42,797 bases of DNA from Chara braunii (taxonomy: Eukaryota; Streptophyta; Charophyceae; Charales; Characeae), in NCBI GenBank assembly GCA_003427395.1, contig BFEA01000287.1, positions 1,467,117-1,509,913 on the forward strand. Direction: 5' to 3'. The position numbers were made by a program, and so were the translations under genes. The notes beneath the pieces are model-generated. The model had not been told where the DNA came from and did no database searches. It was given only the letters and a program-made list of their open reading frames with translations. Below, one piece after another: positions 32,791 through 42,797 of this stretch. Every line of letters begins with the position of its first letter. Within the stretch, counting starts at the first letter, position 1.

Positions 32791-33575
32791 TTAAGAGTCG
32801 ACTCTGCATATACAAAAACCATCCAACGACCGACGAAGTGCAGATGCGCTTTTGTCTGCCTCCCTGCCAGCCAGCCAATCACAGATCCAACAGCAGCCCA
32901 CACAAACTGCACACCTGACAGAGGAAGGAAACCCTTCTCTCGATCGCCCATGAGTTGAGTTGGTTGGCAATATAACAGTCTCTGCATACACAAAAACAAC
33001 CATCCAACGACCGACGAAGCGGAGAGATTCCTTTTTGTCCGCCTCCCTGCGTGCCAGCCAATCACAGATCCAACAGCAGCCACACATATATCTGACAGAA
33101 GAAAGAGACCGTTCTCTCGATTGACCATGAGTTGGTTCGTTGGCAATCTAACAAGTACCAGTCTCTCTGCACACACACAAAAAAAAACATCCAACGACCG
33201 ACGAAGAAGAGATGCCCTTTTGTCCGCCGCCTCCTCCCTGCTGGCCAGCCAATCACAGATCCAACAGCAGCCACACATCTATCTGACAGAAAAAAAAAGA
33301 CCGTTCTCTCGATTGACCGTGAGTTGGTTGGCTGGCACAATCCAACGAGTAGCAGTCTCTCTGCGTGCACAAAAACAACCATCCAACGACCCACGAAGTA
33401 GAGATGCGCTTCATCCGTCTGCCTCCCTGCTTGCCAGTCAATCACAGATCCAGCAGCAGCCACACATAAATCAGACAGAAGAAAGAGACCCTTCTTTGAT
33501 CGACCATGAGCTGGTTGGCAATCTAACACGGACGACGAACTTACTAATCCAGATGCGCTTGTGCTGCCCTCCAGT
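32791..33575. repeat. Four-unit ~185-bp tandem array plus partial unit
   Basis: The anchor CATCCAACGACC(G/C)ACGAAG occurs at 32820, 33001, 33188 and 33380 (spacings 181, 187, 192). Each unit then has a GCCTCCCTGC-like block, CCAATCACAGATCCA(A)CAGCAG, CACACA, GACAGA, a CTCGAT(C/T)G block and GAGTTGGTTGGC. A degraded fifth start is visible at about 33528. The minus strand is open in several frames (up to 235 codons) because the unit lacks stops on that strand. The spacings are not all multiples of three, which argues against a coding repeat. Confidence 0.92.
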
Positions 33576-36337
33576 GAGACCCCGCCACCCAACACCAACA
33601 AATTTTCAAGTCAACTGACAGCCGACCCATGACACTAAACATGAGTAGCGCGAGCAGAAGTGAAGTCGAGAGAGGTGATTCGCAGAACGGGAATGTCCCA
33701 CGGCGCGCCGTAACATAAGGAGACACGTGTCAATCTCGGCGGGCTCGAGACAGAACATCGTCCGACGGAAGAGCCGCCAGAAAACAACAAGACAGAGTAA
33801 CACGCGACACGATCAATCAACTGCCACGTAGATTCTGCCGAAAGTTCGTCGCAAGCTCGCCCACCAAAGAACCGCGCGGAAGACTGCCACTCATCCTCTG
33901 TCATCAGCAACATTTCACGTTATCATCATCATCATCATCATCATCATCATAGTTATCATCATCATCAACAACAACATCAGGATCATCATCATCGTCACAG
34001 GGCCGTAAACTGCACTGACCAGAAGAACCGAACCGACCGGGTTTTAACTCTCTCTCCTTTCTCTGCAAAGAAGTTCAACAGAAGCAGCAGGAGTGCTAGC
34101 AGTGGTAGTAATTCGGTGCCCTCCCCCTCCGACGTGAAATGATTGACTGATTGAGTGATGGATGCATGCTGACAGGACCGACCAAGCAAAAATCGACCGT
34201 GGCTCTCTTCTTCTTTCTTCTCATATCACGCATCGTCTCCACAACTCACACTGGCAACACGCCACATCCCCCCACGCTTCTTCCACACCCTTCCCCCTGC
34301 CCCAACCAACACACAGCTGCCCTTTTTTGCATTGCAAGCACTGACGGCCAACGTTACGGCAGCCACCATTACCATAGCCAGAGAACGTACGAGCACCGCA
34401 TTTCAACACTCTCTCTGCGAAGATGCCCACTTCACACAGCCTGCCATTTGAATTTCTTCTTCTATGTACTGAAACGACCTTTGCATCATAATCGGAACAA
34501 CATAGGCCATGGCAGATCCTTTCTTCCATCATCATCATTCCACTTTCTTAGACTTTCAAGAGAGCCTTGTCACATGCACTGACTGCCCCCGATGCCCCCC
34601 TTGGATCTCCTCCCATTTCCTCCGCTAACCGACCGACCGGTTAACTCACAGCGAAACCAACCAACCAACCAACCAACCAACCAACCAGCCAACATACCGA
34701 CCGTATTGTAGTTAACATGCGAATCTTCTTAGTAATAACAACAATGCAGTTACAGCTTTACAAAAACCGTTTCCTCGGGGTCTCTAACCAGCGGCCGTTG
34801 ACTGATTGATTGATTGATTGATTGATTGATCGACTCCGTATGTTGGTCGATTAAATGATGATGGATGCATGGAAAAACGACGATAGCCAGAGGGGAGAGG
34901 GAAATGGGGCGATGAGGGGGGGTCGTGGAAATGGCGGGGACACAACGATGAGAGAGAGAGAGAGAGAGATCCTTCTCGTACCCAGCAAACGAGCAGCAAG
35001 CTTGAAAGGGAGAGAGGGAAAAAATAGATAAACAGAGAGAGAGAGAGAGAAGAGAGAGAGAGTAAGAGAGAATGAGAGGGTATTCGGTTAACAAATGACA
35101 AGCAGGGAAAAAAACCCAGACACTGATAAGTGCACTCCAAGGGGAACCAGCGACTACTGATAGCATGAGCGGCCATCGACGACCCCATCTTCAGCAACCG
35201 ACGACTGCCAGCTGTTGATCAAAATGGCACAAGCAAATGATGACACGCCACGTGGCTTCACAGAAGAACGAGTAAAAAGCCACGTAACGTCCTCCTCCCA
35301 CTAGCCACCAGCTCCATTGATTATTGTAACCGTTCATCATCCCGTAACTGAACGGAACGGAGCGCACCGGCCAAATAACCCCCACCGTCATTTCATTTCC
35401 TGTACCTCAGCAGCCAACTGAAAAGATTACACCTCTGCACGTAACCGCCAATAGCGGAGGGGTGAAAGTAATCACAGCACAGAACGACCGTCCCCGATCG
35501 CTGACCTCTCGTGCCAACGCTTGCGCCTGCCTTCCTTATCCTCCAAACACAAACGACTTCCTAACTGATTGAATGCGATTTAATCGATTACTCGGTTCCC
35601 GCTACCACCAACTCGAAGAAAGCAATCTTCAAGGCAACGGAGCAGAACTAGATAGAATACACGGAGAACACAACCGGGGGGAAAACCGAAACCTGACGAA
35701 TTGGACCTCCTGCTAAACACTGTTTCGTTACCCCGGCAGCGCCCAACACCATCGTCGTCATGCTTTTTTAGTTGACGTAACGGCCATCGTTCATTACACA
35801 TGTCCTCAGAAAAACAAGACCAGAAGAGAAACCGCCGTCTGTGGCTGATACCACCACCTCCCCATCCCCACAAGGAACTCGCCTCTCCTACTTTCCGATA
35901 TTTCTTTCCCCTTCCCTCCCCCCTACTTTCCGTGACTTCTTTCCTATCCTTCGCCTTCCTTCCCGCGATTTGCTCCTTTTCTCCCTCCCCTCCCCTCCTT
36001 CGCGTCATTTCTTTCCTTTCCCTCCGCTACACTGACAGGGTAAGATTCCTACAGGCAGTCAGCCAGCCTCCCTACCGCCCTCTTCTCCCTCCCACGTGGT
36101 TTTTGCCCTCTCCCACTTCGCTTTCGTCTGCACATGCGGGGACGAGCCACCTATTTCTACATCGAAACTCGTTCCTTCCCAAAACCCCCTCCAAAATATT
36201 CCCCCCTACGCCCCGCTTTTCACACTTCATCCCCATTCCCCTCAGCGCGGCTCGACGCACGCACGCGAGCAGCAAAGCCTATTTCCATCTCGAAAACTGC
36301 TTTCGTTGAATCATCCCTCCCTCTCATATTCTTCCCC
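33576..36337. other. Downstream flank of the RZ-1-like gene; simple repeats
   Basis: No second gene recognised. Simple repeats are (ATC)n at about 33924-33950, (CCAA)n at about 34659-34688, (TGAT)n at about 34801-34829 and GA-rich blocks at about 34951-35060. The segment just below 36338 should hold the 3' untranslated region of the minus-strand gene. I see no clear AATAAA-type signal. The + strand of 35860-36030 is pyrimidine-rich. Confidence 0.5.
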
Positions 36338-39300
36338 CTAATATCGGTCATCGTAGGAAGATCGTCCATTCCCAGACGGTCTATCGTAGGGACCATACCT
36401 GTCTCTGTAGCTGCTGCCCTCGTAGCGCGAAGGTCCGCCAGAGCCTCCGCCACTGTATCTGTCACTACCACTACTGCTGTACCGGCTCCCACGACCACCA
36501 CTGTCTCGGTCGCGATAACTGCCACCGCCTGAGGACCGACTCCCATTGCGGTCGCTGCCGTACCGGTCGCTGCTCCGATAGCGGTCACTGTCATTATCGT
36601 AACGGCTGCTGCTACCGCCGCCGCTCCCGCCGCGACCGTTTCCCCCTCCACGATAACGGTCACTGCTGTACCGGTCGCTCCTTCCGTACCCACCCCCACT
36701 GCTAGACGGGCATTCTCGCGCCCAATGCCCCGGTTGCCCGCACTTGAAGCAGTCCCCTCCGCTTCCGCCCCCCCTCCCCGGGCCTCCCCCATACCCCCCC
36801 CCACTCGATCCTCCATATCCCCCCCCATACCCATTTCCTCCTCTTTCCCCCATCTTTGGCTGTGCCTTGTTCACCGTTATCGTCCTTCCATCCAGCTCCT
36901 TGTTATGCATCCTGTCGATTGCTGCGTCCATCGATTTCTCATCTCCAAAGGTCACGAACCCGAATCCGCGAGACCTCCCTGTGTCCCGATCGGTTATCAC
37001 CTGCCACACGCACATTCGTCACACCAACCACCACCCCCACCGATTTGTCAACATACAGCTCCTCCTCAAGATCACAGAAACACAAAAACGATCAGATCTC
37101 GTACTCTCTCTATGTAATGATTGATTACCCAGAACAAGTCGCATTCTCAACTCTTACCAAAACGATTCAACACTTCACGATGAAGATGAAATGCCCCAAC
37201 AACACCTATTCCCCGGGAAAAAAAAAAGGAAGGGAGGCCCAAAGCACAGGTCTCGCCAATTCAGACGGCGACAAGCTACAGCTGCGATTTCTCTGAGGCC
37301 TTCCTCATCAGTTCAGAAAGGTGCTGTGCACGGGCAGAGGGCAGAGGGAATGCTTTCTCATTTCCTTCTTTTATTTCGAATGACATTTTTTTTTTCTCCG
37401 CCGTGGCGTTCAACTCTTCACCCGCAGTTGGCCAAATGGCACGTTATTCCGAAAAGAATAAGAGTCTAGAAAACCAATCAACTGTGGCTTGCCCTACGGA
37501 AGGGAGGAGCTCCCGGCAGCCACATAATCAAAACCCTGATCAGATAGAAAACAAAAATAACTGACGTGGCTCTGCTAATATAATACCGTTACGACAGTGA
37601 AGGCAGGCGATATACTCACACAAGCACTTTTCGCGATGAACTTGATGCATCTGGCTGCAACACGTGTAGCGCGGAGTCGAAAAGAGTCCTGGAGCGAGTA
37701 TGGTCTCAATTTGCTTCACATCATCACCAGAGTCTCTCCGATGCGCTACATCTCAACCCTACTCTCGTGCTGAGTGATACTTCGTCTACTCCTGCGTACT
37801 TTGCCGCTCTAACTACGCGGGCTGTACCAACAACGTACTCGAGGATGAGATATGAAACAGACTCCAAGGAGGCAGCCAAAAGACACCCAGCGGAGATGCC
37901 GACGGCGGACAGGAGTCCAAGGAGTGCGGCGGAACGGAGGACAGGAGTTCAACCGACGGCGAATACGGCGGAACGGAGAACGGGAGCTCGCTACATAACG
38001 GAACCGGAGAGGAAAAGCTCCAGATGAGACACTGATTGGAGTTGCCGAGAGAGGGCAGAGCGATTCCTGCGGAAAAGAAGAGAGGGTAATCAAGAAGGCA
38101 AGGGATTCAGAGACAGGTGGAAAGAGCACCGGGAAGGAAAGATCTATCCAGGGACGAAGTGCCTCGCCGGAAAGAAAGAGAAGACGGACCAAGGGAGAGG
38201 GATCGAACCCTTTGATCAACAGGAACCAGAGCGTACAAGACAGAAAGCGACAGAAAAAAAAGGGACATAAAACCGGAGGAAGATTGAACATCACGAGAGA
38301 CAGCCGACGAAGACAAACGCAAGAGCAAGGTGAAGTTGAACGGAAGACAAACGCAAGAGCAAGGAGAAGTTGAACGGCGGAAGAGGGAAAACGAGAGCTC
38401 ATGCCGAGATGCAGGGAGCAAGAGGGAAAGAGAATACGGCAAATCGATCGTAAAGCGAGCGAGAAGGATGAAGAGGATTAGACAGAGCGGGGACAGGGCG
38501 GGCAGAGTAGGAGGGAGAGGGGAAGAACGCGAGAACACCCAACGACATTGGAAATATTCAAGGAAAGAGAAACGGACAAGATGCAGATGGTTAGAAAAGA
38601 CTGGAAAAGGAAGAGGAGGGGTGGGGTAATTAAAAGAAGGGGGGATTAAAAAAGCACGCTGAAACGACTAAAAAAAATGGAAAATAAACCAGTGCACGTG
38701 CCCTGATTCTTAAGCGCAGGGAAAGGTCATATGGGCTGGTTTGAGAGGGGGGGGGNGGGGGGAAGAGCACACAGGCAAAAGATTAGCACGAGCAGAGGGC
38801 ATAGAGGCAAAAAATGAGCACAAGGAGAGGGAATATTCGCAAAACATGAACACAAGGAGAGGCTGCAACAGACGTACCTATTTCAGGTCAGAGATGGGAG
38901 GAGGAGCGAAGGGAGCACCCCGGCCACGATAGCGGCGAACAGAGGGCGCAGAACGACATTAAGGTCAACGGAAGAGAGAATTAAAAGACGGAAAGAGTAT
39001 CCAGACGCCAACTAGGGCAAGCTGAGGAAAGAAAAGGGGGTGAACGACGAGGTCGAGCGATATAAAGGAGAGATGCACGGAGGAAGGTAGAGCTCTGAGA
39101 GACGCACAAGAATGGCAAACGATGAAAGGGGAAAGAGCAGAACCAAGAAAGTACACAGAGAAGCAAACACGCGAAGGGCGAACGACGGACAAGAGAGGGG
39201 GGGAAAAGCGAGGGACAGCAAATTTATGAAAACAGACATTCCCCTTCGGAAAGTTAGGTCCAATCCTGTGGCGCATCTATTTTTTCCAACAAATCATCAC

Positions 39301-40300
39301 ACAAAGAAATGCAAATACTAAGAAAAAACACGTGTAACGACGAACGAATCCATATTTTATAGACTGATAAATTTCCATCCGCCCAATTCGTTACCCCATA
39401 AACATCCCTTTCCCAACCCGAACGAGGACAGCCCGGCAAATAGGGCTTTCCATCACTTTCGTCGCCATCAAACGAGAAGAATTGGGGAAAGGACACACAG
39501 ACCAAAACACAGCACGGCCATCGCGCAGCTGAAATACAAGCAAGGAATTAAACAGTAAAAATGCGCAGAAATAACCCCGGAAATCAGTCAGAAAGCGAAA
39601 TTTGACCAACATGAAAGGGGAGGTCAGACAGACACTCGAAGAAATGAAAGGGAAGCTCAGACACTAAAAGAATAAATTAATCAATGGCTGTACTCCACAC
39701 GCCACCCGCCCACCCTCCCGAGGATGCAAAATTTGAGCAGCAGCACACACAAGCGGTTTCTTCATTTTCAAATATTTTCGCTTGTAGCCGTAGGGTATTA
39801 TACCCGTCTCCCGCCCTACAAGCGGTTTCTTCATTTTCAAGTATTTTCGCTTGTAGCCGTAGGGTATTATACCCGTCTCCCGCCCAACACAACACACCTG
39901 CATCATAATCAGTGTAAAGCTTATATATACATTCAAGATCCGGGTGCGTTTTGTTGGGGACATTTGATGAGCGGCGAGAGCGAGTCCCTCAAAAAGCATT
40001 TCTCGATGCACCAAATCACATGCACAGCACAACGAAATACAACATACAATATGCACCACAGCGCGTACTCTATGATAACGCGAGCCGACCAACGATTCGA
40101 TTTGCTTTCTGAAGCAAGCAAGCAAACAAACAAACAAACAAACAAACAAACAGACAGACAGACAGACAGTCGTCAATGAACGATACCTTGGCATCAATAA
40201 CGTTCCCGAAACAGCGGAAAGCTTCCCCGAGAGCTCGATCGCTCGTGTTCCACGACAGCCCGCCGACAAAACAGCGATACTCGGAGTCCGCCAGATCCAT
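36338..40300 (-). CDS. RZ-1: RZ-1-like glycine-rich RNA-binding protein (RRM + CCHC zinc knuckle)
   Basis: Two coding exons on the minus strand, 40300-40187 (38 codons) and 37000-36338 (220 codons plus TAG), give 258 aa. The RRM spans about residues 8-85, with RNP2 CFVGGL and RNP1 RGFGFVTF, and ends near [13 protein letters not shown] short Gly-rich stretch follows, then one zinc knuckle, [14 protein letters not shown]. The C-terminus is Gly/Ser/Arg/Tyr-rich with many SDRY-like repeats and a GPYDRP motif near the end. This order matches plant RZ-1 proteins, which bind RNA in the nucleus and affect splicing and cold responses. The start ATG has G at -3 and +4 and sits directly before the RRM. 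The splice sites are AAG/GTATCG and GGCAG/GTG, phase 0. The domains are complete and no lesions are visible, so it is probably functional. Noncoding 5' exons cannot be excluded. Confidence 0.92.
38030..39230 (-). other. Strongly strand-asymmetric intron segment
   Basis: The + strand is dominated by A and G (GGAGAGGGGAAG-like texture) for about 1.2 kb, so the transcript strand is pyrimidine-rich. The ORFs here are low-complexity and not called. Confidence 0.7.
38308..38376. repeat. 34-bp tandem duplication in the intron
   Basis: GAAGACAAACGCAAGAGCAA and the following GG(T/A)GAAGTTGAACGG occur twice, 34 bp apart. Confidence 0.92.
39751..39888. repeat. 69-bp tandem duplication with hairpins, in the intron
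   Basis: Units start AAGCGGTTTCTTCATTTTCA at 39751 and 39820 and differ at very few positions. Each can form a stem of (CTA)CAAGCG with CGCTTGTAG around a ~26-nt loop. Each also contains the palindrome GGGTATTATACCC. Confidence 0.93.
40114..40169 (-). repeat. (CTGT)n(TTTG)n tract next to the 5' splice site
   Basis: On the transcript strand, CTGT repeats followed by TTTG and CTTG repeats begin about 17 nt after the intron donor. On the + strand it reads AAGC, AAAC and AGAC repeats. Confidence 0.9.
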
Positions 40301-41138
40301 GTCGCGACTTCTCTCGTTGCGGGCCGTTTTGACAGACTTGAGAACCCCGAACGGAAGTGGAGAGGCCCTTCTTTCGCCGAAATCTCCCCCACATGACCCG
40401 ATCAGCGAAGCCGTTCACAGACACGAAGATCTCCAACGAAAGAAAACTGACTGATTGGAAGGGGCTGGTACTGGTATTGTCTACCCTCTCGACTTTGCCC
40501 TTCGTCTTCTTCTGACAGCAGGAAAGATCGAGAGACGCGTCGAATCTGTCGGCGGTCAAGTACCCGAAAGCCAAACAGCCCCGCGAAAACTGATGATCGG
40601 TGTCGTTACTGCCTCTCTCTTGTGTTCTTTGACTGGCGACTGATTACTTGATTGATTAACGGATTGGCTTGCTCCGCGGAGCCAAAAGGCTGATGATGAA
40701 TACGCACGGCATGAACAACAGAACCAACACGCAATCGGTAAGCAAAACCCAGCGCCAGACGACCGCCAAGGGCAGCGGGAAGACCACGCAATCAAGCGAA
40801 ACGCGACTGCAAACACGACACCACACGACACAGCCGCAAGCGGCCGCGGGGAGTGGATGATGGCCAAGTCAGGCGGGGAACTGATTTCGCTAGGGGGTGT
40901 GCGCGACTCGCGAAACACCGGCTCCGTCAAACAATCAAAAACGAGCAACGGGTTGGAAAGTCCAAAACGAAGGCAGACGAGAAACTTTCTCCCCTTCTTC
41001 AGTGACCGGTATGAGCTTCTGTTTGTTTAGGTTGAGAGTTTTGTGTTCCCCGCGTGTCAGGGGTGGGTGCAGGTGTAGGCGAAGGCGGCCTACCGGTCAC
41101 ACGGCCACCTGGAACATATATGTTGCGGCTGCAATGGT
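40301..41138 (-). promoter_or_regulatory. Upstream flank of the RZ-1-like gene
   Basis: This is where the 5' UTR and promoter of the minus-strand gene should lie. No convincing TATA box or transcription start is visible to me. Minus-strand ORFs overlapping 40194-40948 are out of frame with the RRM and show no domain. Confidence 0.35.
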
Positions 41139-41425
41139 GCTATGTTCGTGCTCAGAGTGCACGTACTTAGCACGAACGTACACATTTCATAACCATCCAG
41201 GTCCGTGGTTGGTAGGACTCAGGCCGGACATAGCCGCGCAGGTGGAACTCGTACTGTGTTCGTGCTCAGAGCGCATGTACTTAGCATGAACCTAATTTCA
41301 TAACCATCCAGGTCCGTGGTAGGACTCAAGCCAGACATAGCAGCGCAGGTGCACTAGTGCTATGTTCGTCCCGCCAAGCTTCCAGGGCCGTGATGAGACT
41401 TGGGCAAAACATAGCAGCGCCGGTG
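41139..41425. repeat. Three-unit ~110-bp tandem array with hairpins
   Basis: Units begin near 41139, 41253 and 41359. They share (C)T(A/G)TGTTCGTGCTCAGAG, ACCATCCAGGTCCGTGGT, GGACTCA(G/A)GCC and ACATAGC(C/A)GCGCAGGTG; the third is partial and diverged. Unit 1 contains a 9-bp perfect stem, GTTCGTGCT with AGCACGAAC. Confidence 0.88.
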
Positions 41426-42501
41426 CGACGAGCCACAGCGACAATTCCCGATTCGTCGGGGGCCAAATAAAACCGCCTACCTGTCGCGCCTACTGGGCAG
41501 CAGCAATTACAGCCCGCTACCGGCCAGGCAAAAGGCCATGTGGTGAACACATGTAACTTCCTATAAAGAAAACGTGAGTTCGACCCTAGGACAACCGGAT
41601 CGGACGGGCACAAGAAGACTGCAATTCCGTGTTTCGCTTGAATGGGTGTCCAACATGCTCGGTCACATGCCGAAACGGACTAACTACACCAGCTGCTGTC
41701 CAGCCTTCCCCGACCTCAGCGCCACTATCAACCCCGACAATCGGCTGAACAACACGGGGCCGACCGCCTCCCTGCAGAAGGCCTCTCGGTAAACCGTCCG
41801 CCAAGTAGCGAATCTCAGGTCTCCCTCTCATCACCCCCCGGCAGCAATGGTGCCCAAGGACAAATCGGCAGGGGAGGGGTCTCACCGGGGGTGAAATCAG
41901 TTGACCCACAGCACACTTCAACCACCACAGTGCCTCGGTCATAGGGGCTCGTTCCACACCACTCGAAATTGACTTACGGTGAGGGCACGAGTGCGCAGCC
42001 CGTAGTTTGTACTGTTAGACCACGCCAAGCGTGGTGGCACAGCCAGGGATTTTCCTTTATTCATGTGGAGCCTGGGTTTGGGTATAGGTTGGTCTGTTTG
42101 CTATGCCCGGACGAGGGGTTGAGGCTGTTAGGGTCCAGGCCTAAAATGTTGTGGGTGCTTTTTTTGTGGTTGCTCATTTTGCTTGGGGGACATTTGTTTT
42201 TCCTTTACTGATGTCGAGCATAAGAAATGTTGTGCTTGGCACCGCAAGTTATGTGGTGCGGTAGCCCTGGCGTAGGCCCGGTTTTTGGGTTTGGGTATAA
42301 AACTTGTCTTTTCTCAGGGGGGCGCCCCCACACCCTTATCCAGTCTAGATTCCAAGTATATTTTTATCCCCCAGGGCTGGTCGATGGGTGCTCTTTTATG
42401 TTGGGTGTGTGTGCATACTGTTTGGGATCAATTGTATGTGATGAGTGTCCATTCCGCGTTGTCTGCATCTGAGGAGTTCATGGATATAGCAACTGAGCTA
42501 T
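41426..42501. other. No recognised gene
   Basis: G+C-rich until about 41950, then G/T-rich. Short ORFs only, none recognisable. Confidence 0.45.
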
Positions 42502-42797
42502 GTTGAAGTGGGGGGATTGAGGTCGCCCCATATGCTACTTTTGTGTTTTATGTCGAGGGGAGAGCAAGTTGTTGTTTTTCCACGTTCAAAGGTGAAAGTT
42601 GATGTTTATGCTCCCGAACATGCTCAAGTGTGTGGGAGGGGGTGATCCCCCACACCCCCTGCCCCCCCGTGTTGAAGTGGGGGGACTAAGGTCGCCCCAT
42701 ATGCTACTTTCGGGTTTCATGTCGAGGGGAGAGCAAGTTGTTGTTTTGCCACATTCAAAGGTGAAAGCTGATGTTTATGCTCCCGATCATGTTCAAG
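42502..42797. repeat. Tandem repeat, 169-bp period, running off the window
   Basis: Units at 42502 and 42671 begin GTTGAAGTGGGGGGA and share GGTCGCCCCATATGCTACTT, TCATGTCGAGGGGAGAGCAA-like and TTGATGTTTATGCTCCCG-like blocks. The second unit is cut by the window end, so the array may continue. Confidence 0.92.

Larger units (their letters stand above)
37001..40186 (-). other. Intron of the RZ-1-like gene (3,186 bp, phase 0)
   Basis: Donor GT at 40186-40185, acceptor AG at 37002-37001. The intron splits the RRM between its two RNP motifs, right after VIDAK. As I recall, the single intron of Arabidopsis GRP7/GRP8 interrupts the same part of the RRM. The last 60 nt before the acceptor are G/U-rich rather than pyrimidine-rich. 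It contains the repeats listed separately and an N at 38756 within a G run. Confidence 0.85.

Noticed and set aside
32571-33278. 235-codon minus-strand ORF with apparent ~60-residue repeats
   Set aside because: It follows from the DNA tandem array. Unit spacings of 181, 187 and 192 bp shift frame between units, and several frames are open at once.

Overview
This is nuclear DNA of a plant-lineage eukaryote with a large, repeat-rich genome. The evidence is a chromodomain Ty3/gypsy LTR retrotransposon, an RZ-1-type plant glycine-rich RNA-binding protein gene interrupted by a 3.2 kb intron, a broken copy of a mitochondrial ccmC gene, and long non-coding stretches. The Gag and Pol sequences resemble, from memory, gypsy families I associate with the charophyte alga Chara braunii. 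I could not check this by search, so the organism is a well-motivated guess.

Layout. 1-7.6 kb is a graveyard: a degenerate 191-bp repeat, a long hairpin, a frameshifted mitochondrial ccmC fragment (NUMT), two inverted-repeat MITE-like elements, two unrecognised but clearly protein-like remnants on the minus strand (1940-2865 and 6830-7240), several two-copy tandem duplications, and a ~770-bp polypyrimidine tract ending near a C32 run. 7.6-16.5 kb is one degenerate Ty3/gypsy chromovirus. It has a 1.1-kb 5' LTR, a PBS, a possible leader intron, gag, protease, RT, RNase H, integrase with chromodomain, a PPT, and a 3' LTR that carries an internal duplication joined by an N and lacks its last ~44 bp. 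16.5-36.3 kb has no recognisable gene; it holds many local tandem duplications, microsatellites, a purine tract with a sequence gap, and a four-unit ~185-bp array. 36.3-40.3 kb (minus strand) holds the only intact-looking protein gene, the RZ-1-like protein, in two coding exons. 40.3-42.8 kb is its upstream flank plus two further tandem-repeat arrays, the last running off the window.

The genes do not form a pathway. The one probable functional gene encodes an RRM plus CCHC zinc-knuckle RNA-binding protein of the kind that acts in nuclear RNA processing. Its intron carries UG-rich tracts near both splice sites, which makes autoregulation by splicing a reasonable hypothesis. The rest is mobile-element debris and an unusually dense set of short tandem duplications, nearly all in two diverged copies.
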